Source: Mnemiopsis leidyi (Eukaryota; Ctenophora; Tentaculata; Lobata; Bolinopsidae). Taken from it: a stretch of DNA of 50,288 nt. Positions 38,201-49,243 of the stretch are shown here, piece by piece. Under the pieces are notes generated by a model. The model was not told the DNA's origin and made no database searches. It saw only the letters and a program-made list of their open reading frames with translations. The position numbers were made by a program, and so were the translations under genes. Location of the stretch: the NCBI GenBank assembly GCA_000226015.1, contig JH154536.1:5924-56211 (forward strand). Reading direction: 5' to 3'. The stretch's first letter is position 1; each line of letters opens with the position of its first letter.

Positions 38201-41200
38201 AGTGGTATGATGGCAATCATAGGCAATCAGCATGAATCTAGAGAGATACTTTAAAATAAATACTACTGTCGTACTTGTGCATTAAACCATGGTAAATAGT
38301 ACTATCCTTTTTGTTGCCCTTTTGGATAAACTAAAACAATAGCACATTCGTAAGAGAAGTAGAATAAAAATTTCGTATCTCTATTAATATTATCTCTCTA
38401 TAACTGGGCCTCATGTTGATTGATTAATATTGCCGCACGATTCAATAATTAATTCAATTATGGTCTATAGTGCCCAGATCTTATACACACAGGTGGCACC
38501 CTTAAACTTGTATACATATTGATGAGTTTCATTGCATGTTAATTTAATGCTGTTAGTTAATTTGTCACAACAATAAGACGTCAAAAAGAAAGAGGGCAAA
38601 ATTTCGTAGCCTGGGCATTAATCTTCAGTATGAAACTACGATATAATCCAGCCAAAGCAACAGTTCCAGTCATACAGATTTTTTGTAAAATTAATTAAAA
38701 ATTAAAATCAAGCGTCCCAAAAGATAAGCGGTTTGTACACTGCAAGCAAATATCGGTAAGAAAGAAATTATAAATGGAAGTTGCTTATCATTTTCGTACA
38801 TTCTTATTTTGAATCACGTGGCAGTGCTCTTGATATTGAATCGAAACAAAAACCGCAGAGAAAAAATAGAATATGATTATGCGCAATCAAAAGAGTCAAT
38901 AAATTTCTGTTTCGAATGGTTGCCTCGTTAGGTGGTCAAATATGCATTGAACCAAACTAGCGAAAATTTAATTCCATTTAAAGGACGGCAAATGATTGGG
39001 CTCTGATGAATTGAAATGTTTTATATCGTTTATAATGCAATTCAGAGAGTGTTTGACTCGGGTTTTTAGGGATTTTCTTCATATTTGTGACAAATTGGCT
39101 TGAGATTTGAAATCTTAAAAATTGCGATTCCTCAAAGACAACAAATAAATCCGCGAATCACAATTCGGCAATGAATTACACAACCAGGCAAAGACATACC
39201 CCCTCAATCCTCATCCACCTAATTTCAGATGCTGCACCACCAACGATTCTCGTCTTCACCCAAAACGTAACAGTAGCCCCGGGAGAAAAGTTTGACATCC
39301 AGTGCATGGCTGAAGGTGCACCTGCTCCTTATGTTGAGATCTCCTTCAGAGAAGACGCTGATCTCAGTCCGGTATGTGCCTTGTTATACCTTTCCGGGCG
39401 ACAGCTTGAATTTACCAGCTCAAAGTTTTGGGACGATTAGCCATTTATAAAGACGGTGTTTATCAAGCAGCTTGATTGACAACGTCTTTTTAAACCGTCG
39501 GAAAACTTTGAGCTCCTAAATTCCGTAACAAAATTATTCATGAAATTCTGAGTTGCTTGATATCCATTTTGCGCTTGACTACCAATGCTGTATTTCCATA
39601 CCATATTCGTCTGCTTTACTACTCACAAACCTAACAGATTTTCTGGATCTAAGACGGAAAATTGACAAAATTCCGTAAAAGTTAAAATAAACTTTCATCA
39701 ATCCAGCTAGAACGACTTGACAGCTTCCTTCATATATTTTGACAAACGTGATATAAATGGTATAAGATTCTGACCTAAAATTCAGACACCCAGTTTATTT
39801 ACCAAAAAGTAAGGGCAATGAATTTTACGAACTTCATAAAAATTCCCATCTAATCCTCTATATATACTTAGCTGCCGGACGACCTAGACACCAACTCAGT
39901 GGACATAGAAAAACGAGCGGTCCAGACTCTCTTCTCCCAACCTTTCGCCATATACGAGGACGAGGGCTGGTACCGGTGTGTAGCTAAGAATGAAATGGGC
40001 GTGGTTTTTGAGGACACCTTCCTCACTGTCGCATCTCCTCAAGGTACTGTAGATTTTAAACTTGATTAACGATAGTAAAACATTTACCCCAGTATTCCAG
40101 TAACTGGGTATTGCTTGGTTATTATTACAATGGTAAATAAGGGATAACAAGGGGTTACCCCTAAAACTTAACTTAACATATTAAAGTTTGACTAATTTAG
40201 CCCCTCACTTATTAATCAAGCGTTATTATTAACATTGACTCTCTTAAATTCAAACAAATTTAGAAATTAAAAACTGTCGGTTGCTTATTAAGATAACATC
40301 AAATGCAACTTAAAAAAAGCTTTGTGCAAATAGCATTTCATATTACTATAAATTTACAGGTTGCAACCACGGTGAATTCTATCAAATACTTGTAACTTGC
40401 TTACTTTTGCATTACACGTGACCACATATATGATTCAAAACGACAATTAACGCCGTGACATCTCGCACGAGTTTGACTAGCAATATAACTGGACATAATG
40501 TTCTAAAATCGGAGAGTAACGAACTCATGTCAAGGTTATGACTGAAGGTTTAATCCCGGTCCTCTACTCTATAGACACGAACGTGCTAAATGCACTGTCG
40601 GTCTCCGCCGCTATCCGCCTAACGACAGAGACTGACATCCCCATGAGCCGTCCTTTTATTAAGGGCATTGCACGAGCCGAGACATGACATTGCTCCGCTT
40701 TTTATCTGTTTAACAGCCTCAAGCTCTAAAGTGTTAAAAATCATCATTAAATGACAGGAATTCCGAAAATTTGTAAAACTTCTCGAGTTGGAAACTCCCT
40801 AATTTCTATCCATCTAGTTGTGCGATAATCAAGATTAACAGTTTAAAGTTCAATATGCAATGACGAAAGATTCAATAACTCAGATCTGTCTATGATCTAA
40901 AACGATTTCTAATCTGTCAGCCGTTTCTATTTATTACTGATCACAAGTATTATTAAATTGTATCAAAACACGGCACGTCGGAAGCTAGAGCTATTGTCTG
41001 AAAGCACCTGTCGAAGACCTGTTGATGGGCGATATGGATACTAACAAATACCAAAAAGCCCATACCAAAGTATTTCATGGTATATGGCGGCCTTGTGCCG
41101 CGGGAGTCGTAGACGAGTTAATGACATCGGCTTGGTGTGAATGGTCAAAATTACGTTTAATACCTTACAGTAAAACCATATTGAAATCATTTCATGTTAC

Positions 41201-44200
41201 AGACTAATATCGATGGATGACCATTTTAGTGATTTGAGTTGACGCACGTATGATTGAGCTCTGAATTCTTGGAGCCGTCAAATTGGACTGTAGGTGCGGA
41301 GGTGCCGATTGCAATACGGACAGCTCGGAGAGAAATTTCGCAACATTTAAGCGGAGCAGGGTGCCAACTGCCAACCTATGAAGCATTAAAGCGACTGTCT
41401 CATTTTGTCTAGCTTCCATAGTGAGGGCTTCGTGCATTCACCTCTAGCCATCTGGGCGACAGAATCGGAGCTTACAAGACATACACATATTCAAAGTTAC
41501 ACCATCCGTTAATCAATATATTATAACAACACTTCGGAAAGATTCGTTTTAGTCCATGAAATCACAGTGATATGTTCGGTTCTATATTTGGAGTTGAGTA
41601 ATATTTATAAAGAAGATGACCAGTTCAATGTTCATTGTTTAACTTGCGACCTCTTGAAAACGTCTTAAATGTAAGGAAAAGCAAAATAAGTAGGTTCAGT
41701 TAAATATGAATATCATGAACGTTTTCAGCCGCGAAAGTTAAAGGTAATTTAAAGGGGAAATGTAGGAAATAGGGGTTTGCGGAAGCGTGTTGAATCGACT
41801 GTTCAGGAACTTAAAGTACCCTATTGGCCAGCATCAATTTCACGTCTTATTTATGTAATCTAAGAGGGCGTATTCTAGGATATCATGAAGAAACAATTTT
41901 TCCGAAAATTAGGAAATTATTGGAAAGTGATAGTGTATGAATAAAGCTTGGCCGTTTTACATTGAATCACGCCGAAAATTTAAACGAATTTCATTGAAAC
42001 CTTCGTTTACTCGTTTAGCAACTGTAAAAATTTCAAGGAAAACCAATATAATAATATCTTTATTTTGCACTGTCAACCCTCTTGAAACTTTGCACAATGG
42101 TAGAGGACAGTGATAGAAAAATGCTATCATTGATGCTATGCAAAGTCTGTTTCCAAGGATAGGGAAAATATTTATGGACACTTGGAATGAATGTAGCAAT
42201 TTTTGTGTCAAATTTCAACTCGAAGGCAAAATATTGTTAGAGATCTCTGCTCAATTTAGAACTACAAATAGTATCTTTTTCTTGTCGGCACAACGAATGA
42301 TAACGGTTTCAGAAGATGAATCCGAAAATTGTATCCACTTTTGGGACGGTGTAGACGGTAGAGGTAAAAACCGATGTTACATAGCTTAAATAATTTTTGT
42401 TTATTCCGTTCATTCCAGGAACCAGGACCTCAGTAGACCGTCCAAAATGACTGCAACATGTTGATTAAGGCTATATCTATATACACTCGAAAAAACAAAA
42501 TTTCTAGCATTATAATAGCCAAAAAAGCACCGTCCCAATTCCGTCCCATGGATACAAGTGAATACAGTTTGGATACAAAATCTCGGATTCATCAAATCAA
42601 CGTTTTTCACACCATCACAGATTAGCTAAATTCAAAAGGTATATTATAGTACTTTTTTATAGTACTTTTATAGTACTTTTATAGTACTCTTTATGAAAGT
42701 ATGATTTGTAAGTAAGCGGACGTAAATTGTAAATCCAATCCATTGATCACAAAAAGACACTAGACAGATTTCATCAATTAAAAGTTCACCCATACAAATT
42801 TAAACCCGTGTGCTGTCAGGAAACAGACAACAAGAGGTGGTAAATACTAAATTTTTGTAAGCACTAGCCAAGGCAGCTGCCTGGGGCTGTATGGGGGATC
42901 TCAAACCGGCCGAAGGCAGCGGCCTGAGATAATGATAAATAAACTTGGGAGCGATTGCTTGAATATATGCATAAGATTGTACTGTTGCATTTGATGCATG
43001 GCACTCAACCAATTCTTAAAGAAGTATAGAGTTGTTAATCTAAGTCTAGTGTAACATGGTATTGTTATGGGATGGCTGTTGTTTAGCAACTTAGTTAGTC
43101 AATGCAACCTGATCTTATAGCGAGGAATGGCTGTTGTTGGTTTGGTTGAAGATTTTAGAACTTGCTCTTGCCCCTACATTCGCCTGGAGTCTTGTCACGA
43201 CCACAAACCTAATTACGGCTTGTGGTCGTGACAAGACTCCAGGCGAATGTCCGTCTCCGATTAGAAGAAGAGTTTAGCAGTACAGGGCTGATGGTCTGTG
43301 GCTAAATTCCCACTCGTCTTCTTAAGCCATTTCTTCTTATGATGCAAATGGGTATGTGTTACTGGTCCTCGGCTTTCTCGTGGAGTCGTATTTGTCTGTA
43401 GTATTTCTTTTGTAGTAATCATCAGTGAGATTTGCGGTACACAAATTTTGAATAACTGTAAAATTTATTACTACTGATACAGTTATTTTTCTGTAATATT
43501 TTTGTCCTATTTCTGTCGTGCAAGCTGCTAGTGCTGGTCATTGATCCTTAGATCAGAAATTTCTTTAAAAGTAATCATCAGCGAGTATTGCGGTACACAA
43601 ATTTAGAATATAGCTGTAAAAATTATCACTACTAATACAGTTATTTTTCTGTATTATTATTCTGTAGTATTTATCTCGTACAAGCTGCTAGTGCTGGTCA
43701 TTACTCATTGATCCTTACTTCAGAAATTTTCATCAACGAGATTTGCGGTACATAAATATCAAATTTAGAATAACTGTAAAAATTTTCACTACTGATATAT
43801 ATTATGGTTAGAGCAATAATTTGTATTTTTAAGCCATTGGGCAGACCACCACCTCTAACATGTATATATAACAAGTATTTATAAATTTGAATTTTTGAGG
43901 GACACGCAATTATTATAAGCTCAATAAAATAAGCTCAATAACGGTGGCTAAAATTTTGTGGCTATAATTTGGTAATCGTGGCTATAATTTTGTAATCGTT
44001 AACAGTTGCGTTACTATAACTCATTATATCCACATTTAGACTTTAAAACATTGAAAATCATTTTGTTCAGGCGTCTAGCTAGTGGATTTAGACATTATTT
44101 TGGCTTGCTTTACTCAAACACATCGTCTTGATATTTTTATGCATTCTTCCGCAATCAGTTTCAATTTAATTGTACGTAAAATTCTACTGTAATTGACGGA

Positions 44201-47200
44201 AATAAGTCTGACTAACTGCATTTTAATTTAGTATACACCATGTCTATCATTTGATTCAGGTGAAAGGGTTGTATTTAAACAGAACGTATCTATTTCATTG
44301 TTGTTTTAGTTTCCTGTAATTTGTATATGCCAATAAGGTTTTACAATTTGAGTATCTCTAACTAACTAATCAAAATGTTAGCTGCATGTCATGTTTTCGT
44401 CATCAGGTGTCCCACATACCACGCCAAACGTTGATCTGATTCTAGAAGCGGAGTACAGAGTTTACGATGGTCTCATAGCAACAGGTCTCTCCACCTGCTT
44501 TCTCATTGGACTCCCAGGAAATTGTCTAGCTCTGATATACTTCATTAAAACCAAAAAACGGAACGTATCAACTCTGCTTTACATCCTGGCTTGCTGTATC
44601 GATGTGTTGTCCAGTATTATCCACTTGCCGGTAGTTATCAATTTCTTCAACAATCGAGACGCTGGGTTGTTCAAGAACAGAACCCTTTGTATGTCTTGGT
44701 ATCTAATCCTACTCTTGCTTCAGCAGATGTCAATGGTTACCGTAACCACCCTATCGGTATCTCGAACTATATCTATCATTGACCCTTTTTACCAGGTTAA
44801 CAAGAAATCAATATTTGTATCAATCTCCCTTTACTTTCTCTATCATTTGGGATGGAATCTGGTGTGGCTCTTGACAGCGGAAGAACTTTACTACGATTTG
44901 CCGGTTGGTTTCTGCCAAGCCTATTCGGAGAATGTCATTGACACACTTTTTCAAATTAACTTTAATGTATTCAGCGTTGGATGTCAAATGACGGTCTTGC
45001 TATCGTTTCTTGCATCCGTCATCCAGCTCCGAAAAGATAGTCTATCACATAGCTCCGAAATGAAGAATCTACAAGCTTCTATCACGATAGCATACTTCTC
45101 AGCAATATTTCTTGCTTGCAATGTCTTTACTTTAATCAACTGCGTTGTTTATACGATTTCAGTGGTTAAGTATGAAACATATCCCGGTCCGATATACAAG
45201 GGAAACTTTATGTTTTTTTACAGCTGGCTCCTAAGTGAACTGTTTTTCATCGTTCTAAATGCCTCTCTAAATCCGCTTCTATATCTTTGGAGAATGAAAG
45301 AAATGAGGATATGGTTCAGGACACTGACCCACGTTTGAACTGCTTAAACTTACCTTAAGGATGTCGGCTTGGGCCGGCATTTTGGACACCTGATGGAAAA
45401 CTTACGTTACCCACCTCCTTGTACTGTATATTGTGATCAGCATGAGTTTACTCAAAGTTATGTGTATCACTCGCTTCACTCAGAAATTTACAATCCAGTC
45501 TATGATAATTTTACTTCCGAACTAAGTGCTCATATCAAATCAATGGAATGTAAAACAAACCCTTAAAACTCAAAAAAAAAGATAACCCTCTCTCTCTACA
45601 CAAAAGCATAGAATACAATTTTATATTGAATTAGGTATCAATAATTGTAGAGCGATTACTTTTGAGAACCAAGCCACATGTCAGTAAGACTAAAGTTCCC
45701 GAATTCAGCCAAAAACAGTACAGGTAGAAAAATTGACATCAGACAACGTAATACTGAAATGCAACCCTGACATTTGGTTATTGGAATCGCTAGGGAACCA
45801 TTTCTCTGTTTATAATATTATAATACACCTGCTTAGGGCTGATTCGAATCTACATGACATTTACCAACACTGAAGTATAAATTGCGCCTACCAACACTGA
45901 AGTACATAGCGCCTATAAAATAAGATAGCTAATGAAGTTCAGGCCGACGCTGAGTAGTCCTTATCTCACCTTGAAATTATAGACATACACCATGCTTAAA
46001 CTGTTAAATCTTAAAAATATCAGAAAGGTTTAAGTTTAATATCAGTACGTTGTTATACTAGGGTCAACTGGCTCTTGCTTATAATAAGATATTAACATGT
46101 AAATCGAGATTTTGGTTTCAGATGTTACTGAAAGTGCTATAAGTTATTAGCTCCAAAGTCCAACATCTGTCCTACTTTAACGAAATAACGAGGATTTTTA
46201 ATCATGTCTCCAGGTCATAGCTACCTTTAGCTCTTTAGAGTTACTGACGCATCCACGTGTCGCTAAATTTTCGCAAATTGCACTTGCTCATAAAGTTAGG
46301 ATGGTTTTCTACGACTACATGTGTTCAGCAGCGGCCAAGCTTAATTGATCAATCAGCACGTGTCATATTATTTATAGGTAAGAGAACCCTGAGATGGATA
46401 AACTGATCACTAATAAGGACATTATTTCTTGCTAGGAGTAGGAGGTTCAACAGCATTTTTTGTGTTTAGTCAATAAAATAGTTTTCGTGCAAGAAGGTGG
46501 CGGACATGGCAGAAATATCATTCAATGAAACTCTCGAGTACAGAGTTTACGATGGTCTCATAGCAACAGGTCTCTCCACCTGCTTTCTCATTGGACTCCC
46601 AGGAAATTGTCTAGCTCTGATATACTTCATTAAAACCAAGAAACGGAACGTTTCAACTCTGCTTTACATCCTGGCTTGCTGTATTGACGTAATAACGAGT
46701 TTCATTCACCTCCCAGTAATCGTCAGCTTGTTCAACAAACGAGATCCGGTAATTTTCGAAAACAAAGTTTTCTGCCTGATATGGTACCGAGTCTTGCTGA
46801 TACTTCAACAAACGTCAATGTTCACTGTCATGTTGCAGTCTGTCTGTCGAGCGATTGTCATTGCTTACCCTTTCTTCAAGGTCAAGAGAAAGACTGCTCT
46901 TGTGGCATTTGCGACAAATTTTGTTTTTCACAGCGTGTTTCTGACATCAGTCTTTAGGTTTTCACCAAGCAGGATTCATTATCCAGGGTACTGTCAATTG
47001 CTGTTAGAGGATGGAAACGTCCTTGGAAAAATCTACATGGTTATTCAAAGTGCCTCTACGGGCTTGCTACCCATAATAGTCTTCCTGGCATTCATAACCA
47101 CTATAGTTCTACTCCATGGAGAAAATGTCAGCGAGGCATCTCAGAGAAATAATGCTCAAGCATGCATAACCATTATATTCTTCGCGGCTATTTTTCTCAT

Positions 47201-49012
47201 CTGCAATTTCCCCACCTTCATTAACAATGCCCTTTACACAATCACCTTGATAAGCCATCATGGTTACCCAGGACCCATATACGCTTCAAACTTTATGTAT
47301 TGGTACAGCTCGGTACTTACAGAAGTTTTCGTTCTTGTCCTTAACGCATGTTTAAACCCTTTGCTATATTTGTACAGAATGAAAGAAATGAGACTTTGGT
47401 TGTTAAGTTTGATCAGTAAGGACTGAATACTATTGAGAACATGATATAGATGCTGTATTGATTTGATTACCTTCGTACTATTTATCCTCTTGAAAACTTA
47501 TCCGTGACGAAATTTTGTAGTAAGAGAGTACAACGGAGATTATTTGATACATGCATTACAAAACTAATCATGACCGTTTGCTTTTCCGTCCATTCTTTCA
47601 CTTGTTTAATAGAAATTTTCGCCGATTATTTTAAATTAAACTTTTGCTGTAATCATAAATTAAAGACAAAACACACGCATTGACTTTTGATTGTGAGGTG
47701 GCAAGAGGCAACCCTGAAATCCAGAGCCAAGCTTGATTCTTGAGAAAAGTTATCAATCAATAATCTTACAATTAGGTACAACATAAATAAAAAATAACTG
47801 GACAACCACAAAACCACCAGGTGCATAGAATTATTTAAAATCAAAATATTGGATTTCGCTCGATACGCGGTATCAAACTCGGCCAATCCTATAATTTGTC
47901 TGACATGAATAATCACCAGATATTTGTGAAAATGTGGAGTGCCCTGATTTAAAAGTCTGCGAGGCTGATTTCGAAACGGGGGAAGCGATTTGTGTCTGCC
48001 CCTACTGCTCTTTGGAGGACTTTGAAAATGATAACAAACTCTACTGTGGTAATTTTTTATTTTCAGAAATAAAAGCACGTCTCTGATCAAAATTGTTTTT
48101 CTGTTTTGAAGAATCCCACGCGATTTCTTTTTTTTTGAAAAACTCATTTTCATACTTGAGTCTTAGGAATAGCTATTGGCATCAGCCCGTCAATTATACC
48201 AAAACCGGAGAAAATATGATTAAGCTTAAATGGACTAAACTTAAAATTTGACCTCAGGATCAGACTGCTCAACAGTGCTGTCTATGTGCAGTTTTGCGGA
48301 GGAGCAGTGTAAAGGAGTAAACGTTCACTACTTCCATGACGGATACTGCTCCAATTTCAGTAAGAAACAACATAAACACAGAATATAAAAGGAACTGAGA
48401 AAACTTGACCTTTGATCGGAAATAAACCATTTCTAGGCTGCCATAGTTTGATCGGAAATGACCTATTTCTGCTGTCATGACACAAACGAAAATCTGGTCA
48501 TACCATGTTACCTGGCAAACAAATTTACTTTAATCTAGTCTGCTATTTTAGGTCAGCCCGAATACTCATTTGAAGAGATCCAACAGACAGAACTGGAGTA
48601 CGGTGATGAAGTACAGTTGACCTGCCAGGGAATCCCTGCGGGAGATAGTCCTGGACCAGAGCCTCTGATTAGGTGCGAAAATAAGACGAAGGGGAGTGGG
48701 GCTATTTTGTAATAAGTAGTCGGTGTATCCCAATCGTTGAATCACTAACAGTACCAAAATTATTAAATTGTTAGAGAGTATCTTTGTCAATCAAAAATTA
48801 ATATTCTTGATTTCATCCAATACAAGTACAAACGCAGGTGGTATCAGGATTGGGGAGATCAATTTGGGGGACGAGAATTGTTGGGAGAGGGGAATACTCT
48901 GAGCTACACGGCCCAAATGACAACCATCCTAATCTGCGTTGGAGTTCACTGTTCGGGTAGTGACGTTCAGAGAAGGGAGACAGACATCAAATATTTTAAC
49001 TTGGTCCTGCCA
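35274..49012 (+). CDS. Secreted/membrane Ig - follistatin/Kazal - Ig protein, 3'-partial
   Basis: Nine exons join with matching phases into 363 codons: 35274-35289, 36073-36188, 36694-36808, 39229-39371, 39872-40043, 47920-48048, 48258-48359, 48552-48672 and 48838-49012. The split first exon yields the signal peptide MITFLVTLAVVLILGDS, with an in-frame TAA upstream at 35265. A short Cys-containing segment follows. Exons 4-5 encode an I-set-like Ig domain (FDIQCMAEG to DEGWYRCVAKNEMG) bounded by phase-1 introns, the exchangeable-module arrangement. Exons 6-7 give a follistatin-type and Kazal unit (CENVECPDLKVCEAD, YCGSDCSTVLSMC, HYFHDGYC). Exons 8-9 give a second Ig-like domain (VQLTCQGIP, RWYQDWG). 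A Thr/Pro-rich stretch (TAPPTTTPPTNT) follows after 50027, then the window ends. Kazal plus Ig occurs in IGFBP7, KAZALD1 and follistatin-like proteins. The join over the 7.9-kb intron 5, which contains two GPCR genes, rests on phase and domain order and is the weakest link. Confidence 0.75.
36809..39228. other. Intron 3 of the Ig/Kazal gene
   Basis: No further exon is recognised. A stretch at 36868-37365 is open on both strands without a recognised family. The remainder is AT-rich apart from the 20-bp repeats listed separately. Confidence 0.4.
37475..37640. repeat. 20-bp minisatellite, AGTTCCACATTTTCTAGAAC
   Basis: About eight head-to-tail copies with substitutions. The unit contains a TTCTAGAA palindrome, identical to a heat-shock-element core, at unit junctions. 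It lies inside intron 3 of the Ig/Kazal gene. Confidence 0.85.
43176..43250. repeat. Perfect hairpin: 31-bp arms, 13-nt loop
   Basis: The left arm 43176-43206 begins ACATTCGCCTGGAGTC and the right arm 43220-43250 is its exact reverse complement. The loop is ACCTAATTACGGC. Pairing stops abruptly on both sides. Size and geometry fit a small-RNA precursor hairpin or a very recent palindromic duplication. It lies in intron 5 of the Ig/Kazal gene, about 1.1 kb upstream of the first GPCR. Confidence 0.9.
43411..43808. repeat. Tandem repeat of about 155 bp, 2.5 copies
   Basis: Each copy has GTAATCATCAGNGAG, TTGCGGTACACAAAT, AACTGTAAAA, CACTACTGATACAGTTA, and AAGCTGCTAGTGCTGGTCAT. Copies start near 43411, 43570 and 43725, and the third is truncated. 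Confidence 0.8.
44391..45338 (+). CDS. Intronless class A GPCR, paralogue 1 (315 aa)
   Basis: A single exon encodes seven hydrophobic segments. TM1 has the GN motif (LPGNCLALIYF), TM2 keeps the Asp (ACCIDV), and Cys 3.25 in LCMSW is exactly 25 residues before the Arg of SVSRTISI, which replaces DRY. ECL2 has its Cys in GFCQAY. TM6 lacks the usual CWxP and reads ACNVFTLIN. TM7 has NASLNPLLY, followed by a very short tail after MKEMRIW. ECL1 has an NRT glycosylation site. An in-frame TAG at 44379 precedes the ATG. The ligand is unknown. It lies in intron 5 of the Ig/Kazal gene, same strand, upstream of its paralogue at 46506, with which it shares a near-identical 155-bp block at 44451-44605. 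Confidence 0.94.
   Translation: MFSSSGVPHTTPNVDLILEAEYRVYDGLIATGLSTCFLIGLPGNCLALIYFIKTKKRNVSTLLYILACCIDVLSSIIHLPVVINFFNNRDAGLFKNRTLCMSWYLILLLLQQMSMVTVTTLSVSRTISIIDPFYQVNKKSIFVSISLYFLYHLGWNLVWLLTAEELYYDLPVGFCQAYSENVIDTLFQINFNVFSVGCQMTVLLSFLASVIQLRKDSLSHSSEMKNLQASITIAYFSAIFLACNVFTLINCVVYTISVVKYETYPGPIYKGNFMFFYSWLLSELFFIVLNASLNPLLYLWRMKEMRIWFRTLTHV
45339..46505. other. Spacer between the two GPCR genes
   Basis: A Tyr-rich open frame of about 70 codons ends at 45566 just after paralogue 1, in a different frame from it and preceded by a TAA; its status is unclear. The direct repeat ACCAACACTGAAGTA occurs near 45865 and 45890. Nothing else is recognised. Confidence 0.4.
46506..47426 (+). CDS. Intronless class A GPCR, paralogue 2 (306 aa)
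   Basis: A single exon encodes seven hydrophobic segments with the same signature as paralogue 1: GN in TM1, ACCIDV in TM2, Cys 3.25 in FCLIWY 25 residues before the Arg of SVCRAIVI (in place of DRY), the ECL2 Cys in GYCQLL, CNFPTFIN in TM6, NACLNPLLY in TM7, and the tail MKEMRLW. The N-terminus has an NET glycosylation site. The frame is open slightly upstream (GTG at 46497), but the ATG at 46506 in GGACATGG is the better start. Outside the shared block at 46536-46690 the protein is strongly diverged from paralogue 1, suggesting an old tandem duplication with different ligand contacts. Confidence 0.94.
   Translation: MAEISFNETLEYRVYDGLIATGLSTCFLIGLPGNCLALIYFIKTKKRNVSTLLYILACCIDVITSFIHLPVIVSLFNKRDPVIFENKVFCLIWYRVLLILQQTSMFTVMLQSVCRAIVIAYPFFKVKRKTALVAFATNFVFHSVFLTSVFRFSPSRIHYPGYCQLLLEDGNVLGKIYMVIQSASTGLLPIIVFLAFITTIVLLHGENVSEASQRNNAQACITIIFFAAIFLICNFPTFINNALYTITLISHHGYPGPIYASNFMYWYSSVLTEVFVLVLNACLNPLLYLYRMKEMRLWLLSLISKD
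47427..47919. other. Intron 5 remainder before the Kazal exon
   Basis: No gene is recognised. The minus-strand frame at 47653-48153 runs antisense across exon 6 of the Ig/Kazal gene and is a shadow. Confidence 0.4.
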
Positions 49013-49243
49013 GTAAGTGAAATAATAATATATTAACTTGGTCCTGCCAGTAATTGTCAAACATTTTAACTTGGTCCTGCCAGTAAGTCAAATATTTTAA
49101 CTTGGTCCTGCCAGTAAGTCAAAAATCTTAACTTGGTCCTGCCAGTAAGTCAAACATTTTAACTTGGTCCTGCCAGTAAGTCAAATATCTTAACTTGGTC
49201 CTGCCAGTAAGTCGAACATTTTAACTTGGTCCTGCCAGTAAGT
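48982..49243 (+). repeat. Eight-copy tandem array of a 5' splice site
   Basis: The end of exon 9 plus its donor, TTGGTCCTGCCA|GTAAGT, is repeated. The GT of the donors falls at 49013, 49050, 49083, 49114, 49145, 49176, 49207 and 49238, so spacing is 37, 33 and then exactly 31 bp. Seven copies keep GTAAGT; copy 2 has GTAATT. Only the first donor leaves the reading frame intact: beyond it the frame reaches TAA within nine codons. Each unit carries both exon-derived sequence (AACTTGGTCCTG) and intron-derived sequence (GTAAGTCAAA), so the duplication unit straddles the splice junction. Confidence 0.92.

Larger units (their letters stand above)
40044..44390. other. Intron 5 of the Ig/Kazal gene, part before the GPCRs
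   Basis: No coding exon with a known domain is seen. Contents are a TATAGTACTTT short repeat (about 42645-42689), a long perfect hairpin (43176-43250) and a 155-bp tandem repeat (43411-43808), listed separately. The 77-codon minus frame at 41204-41437 has no recognised family. Confidence 0.4.

Noticed and set aside
41204..41437. 77-codon minus-strand frame in intron 5 of the Ig/Kazal gene
   Set aside because: No domain, no splice-supported extension and no relation to neighbours.
49013..49243. CRISPR-like regular spacing (31-bp period)
   Set aside because: The units are head-to-tail near-identical copies without unique spacers, in a eukaryotic gene; explained as a splice-junction minisatellite.
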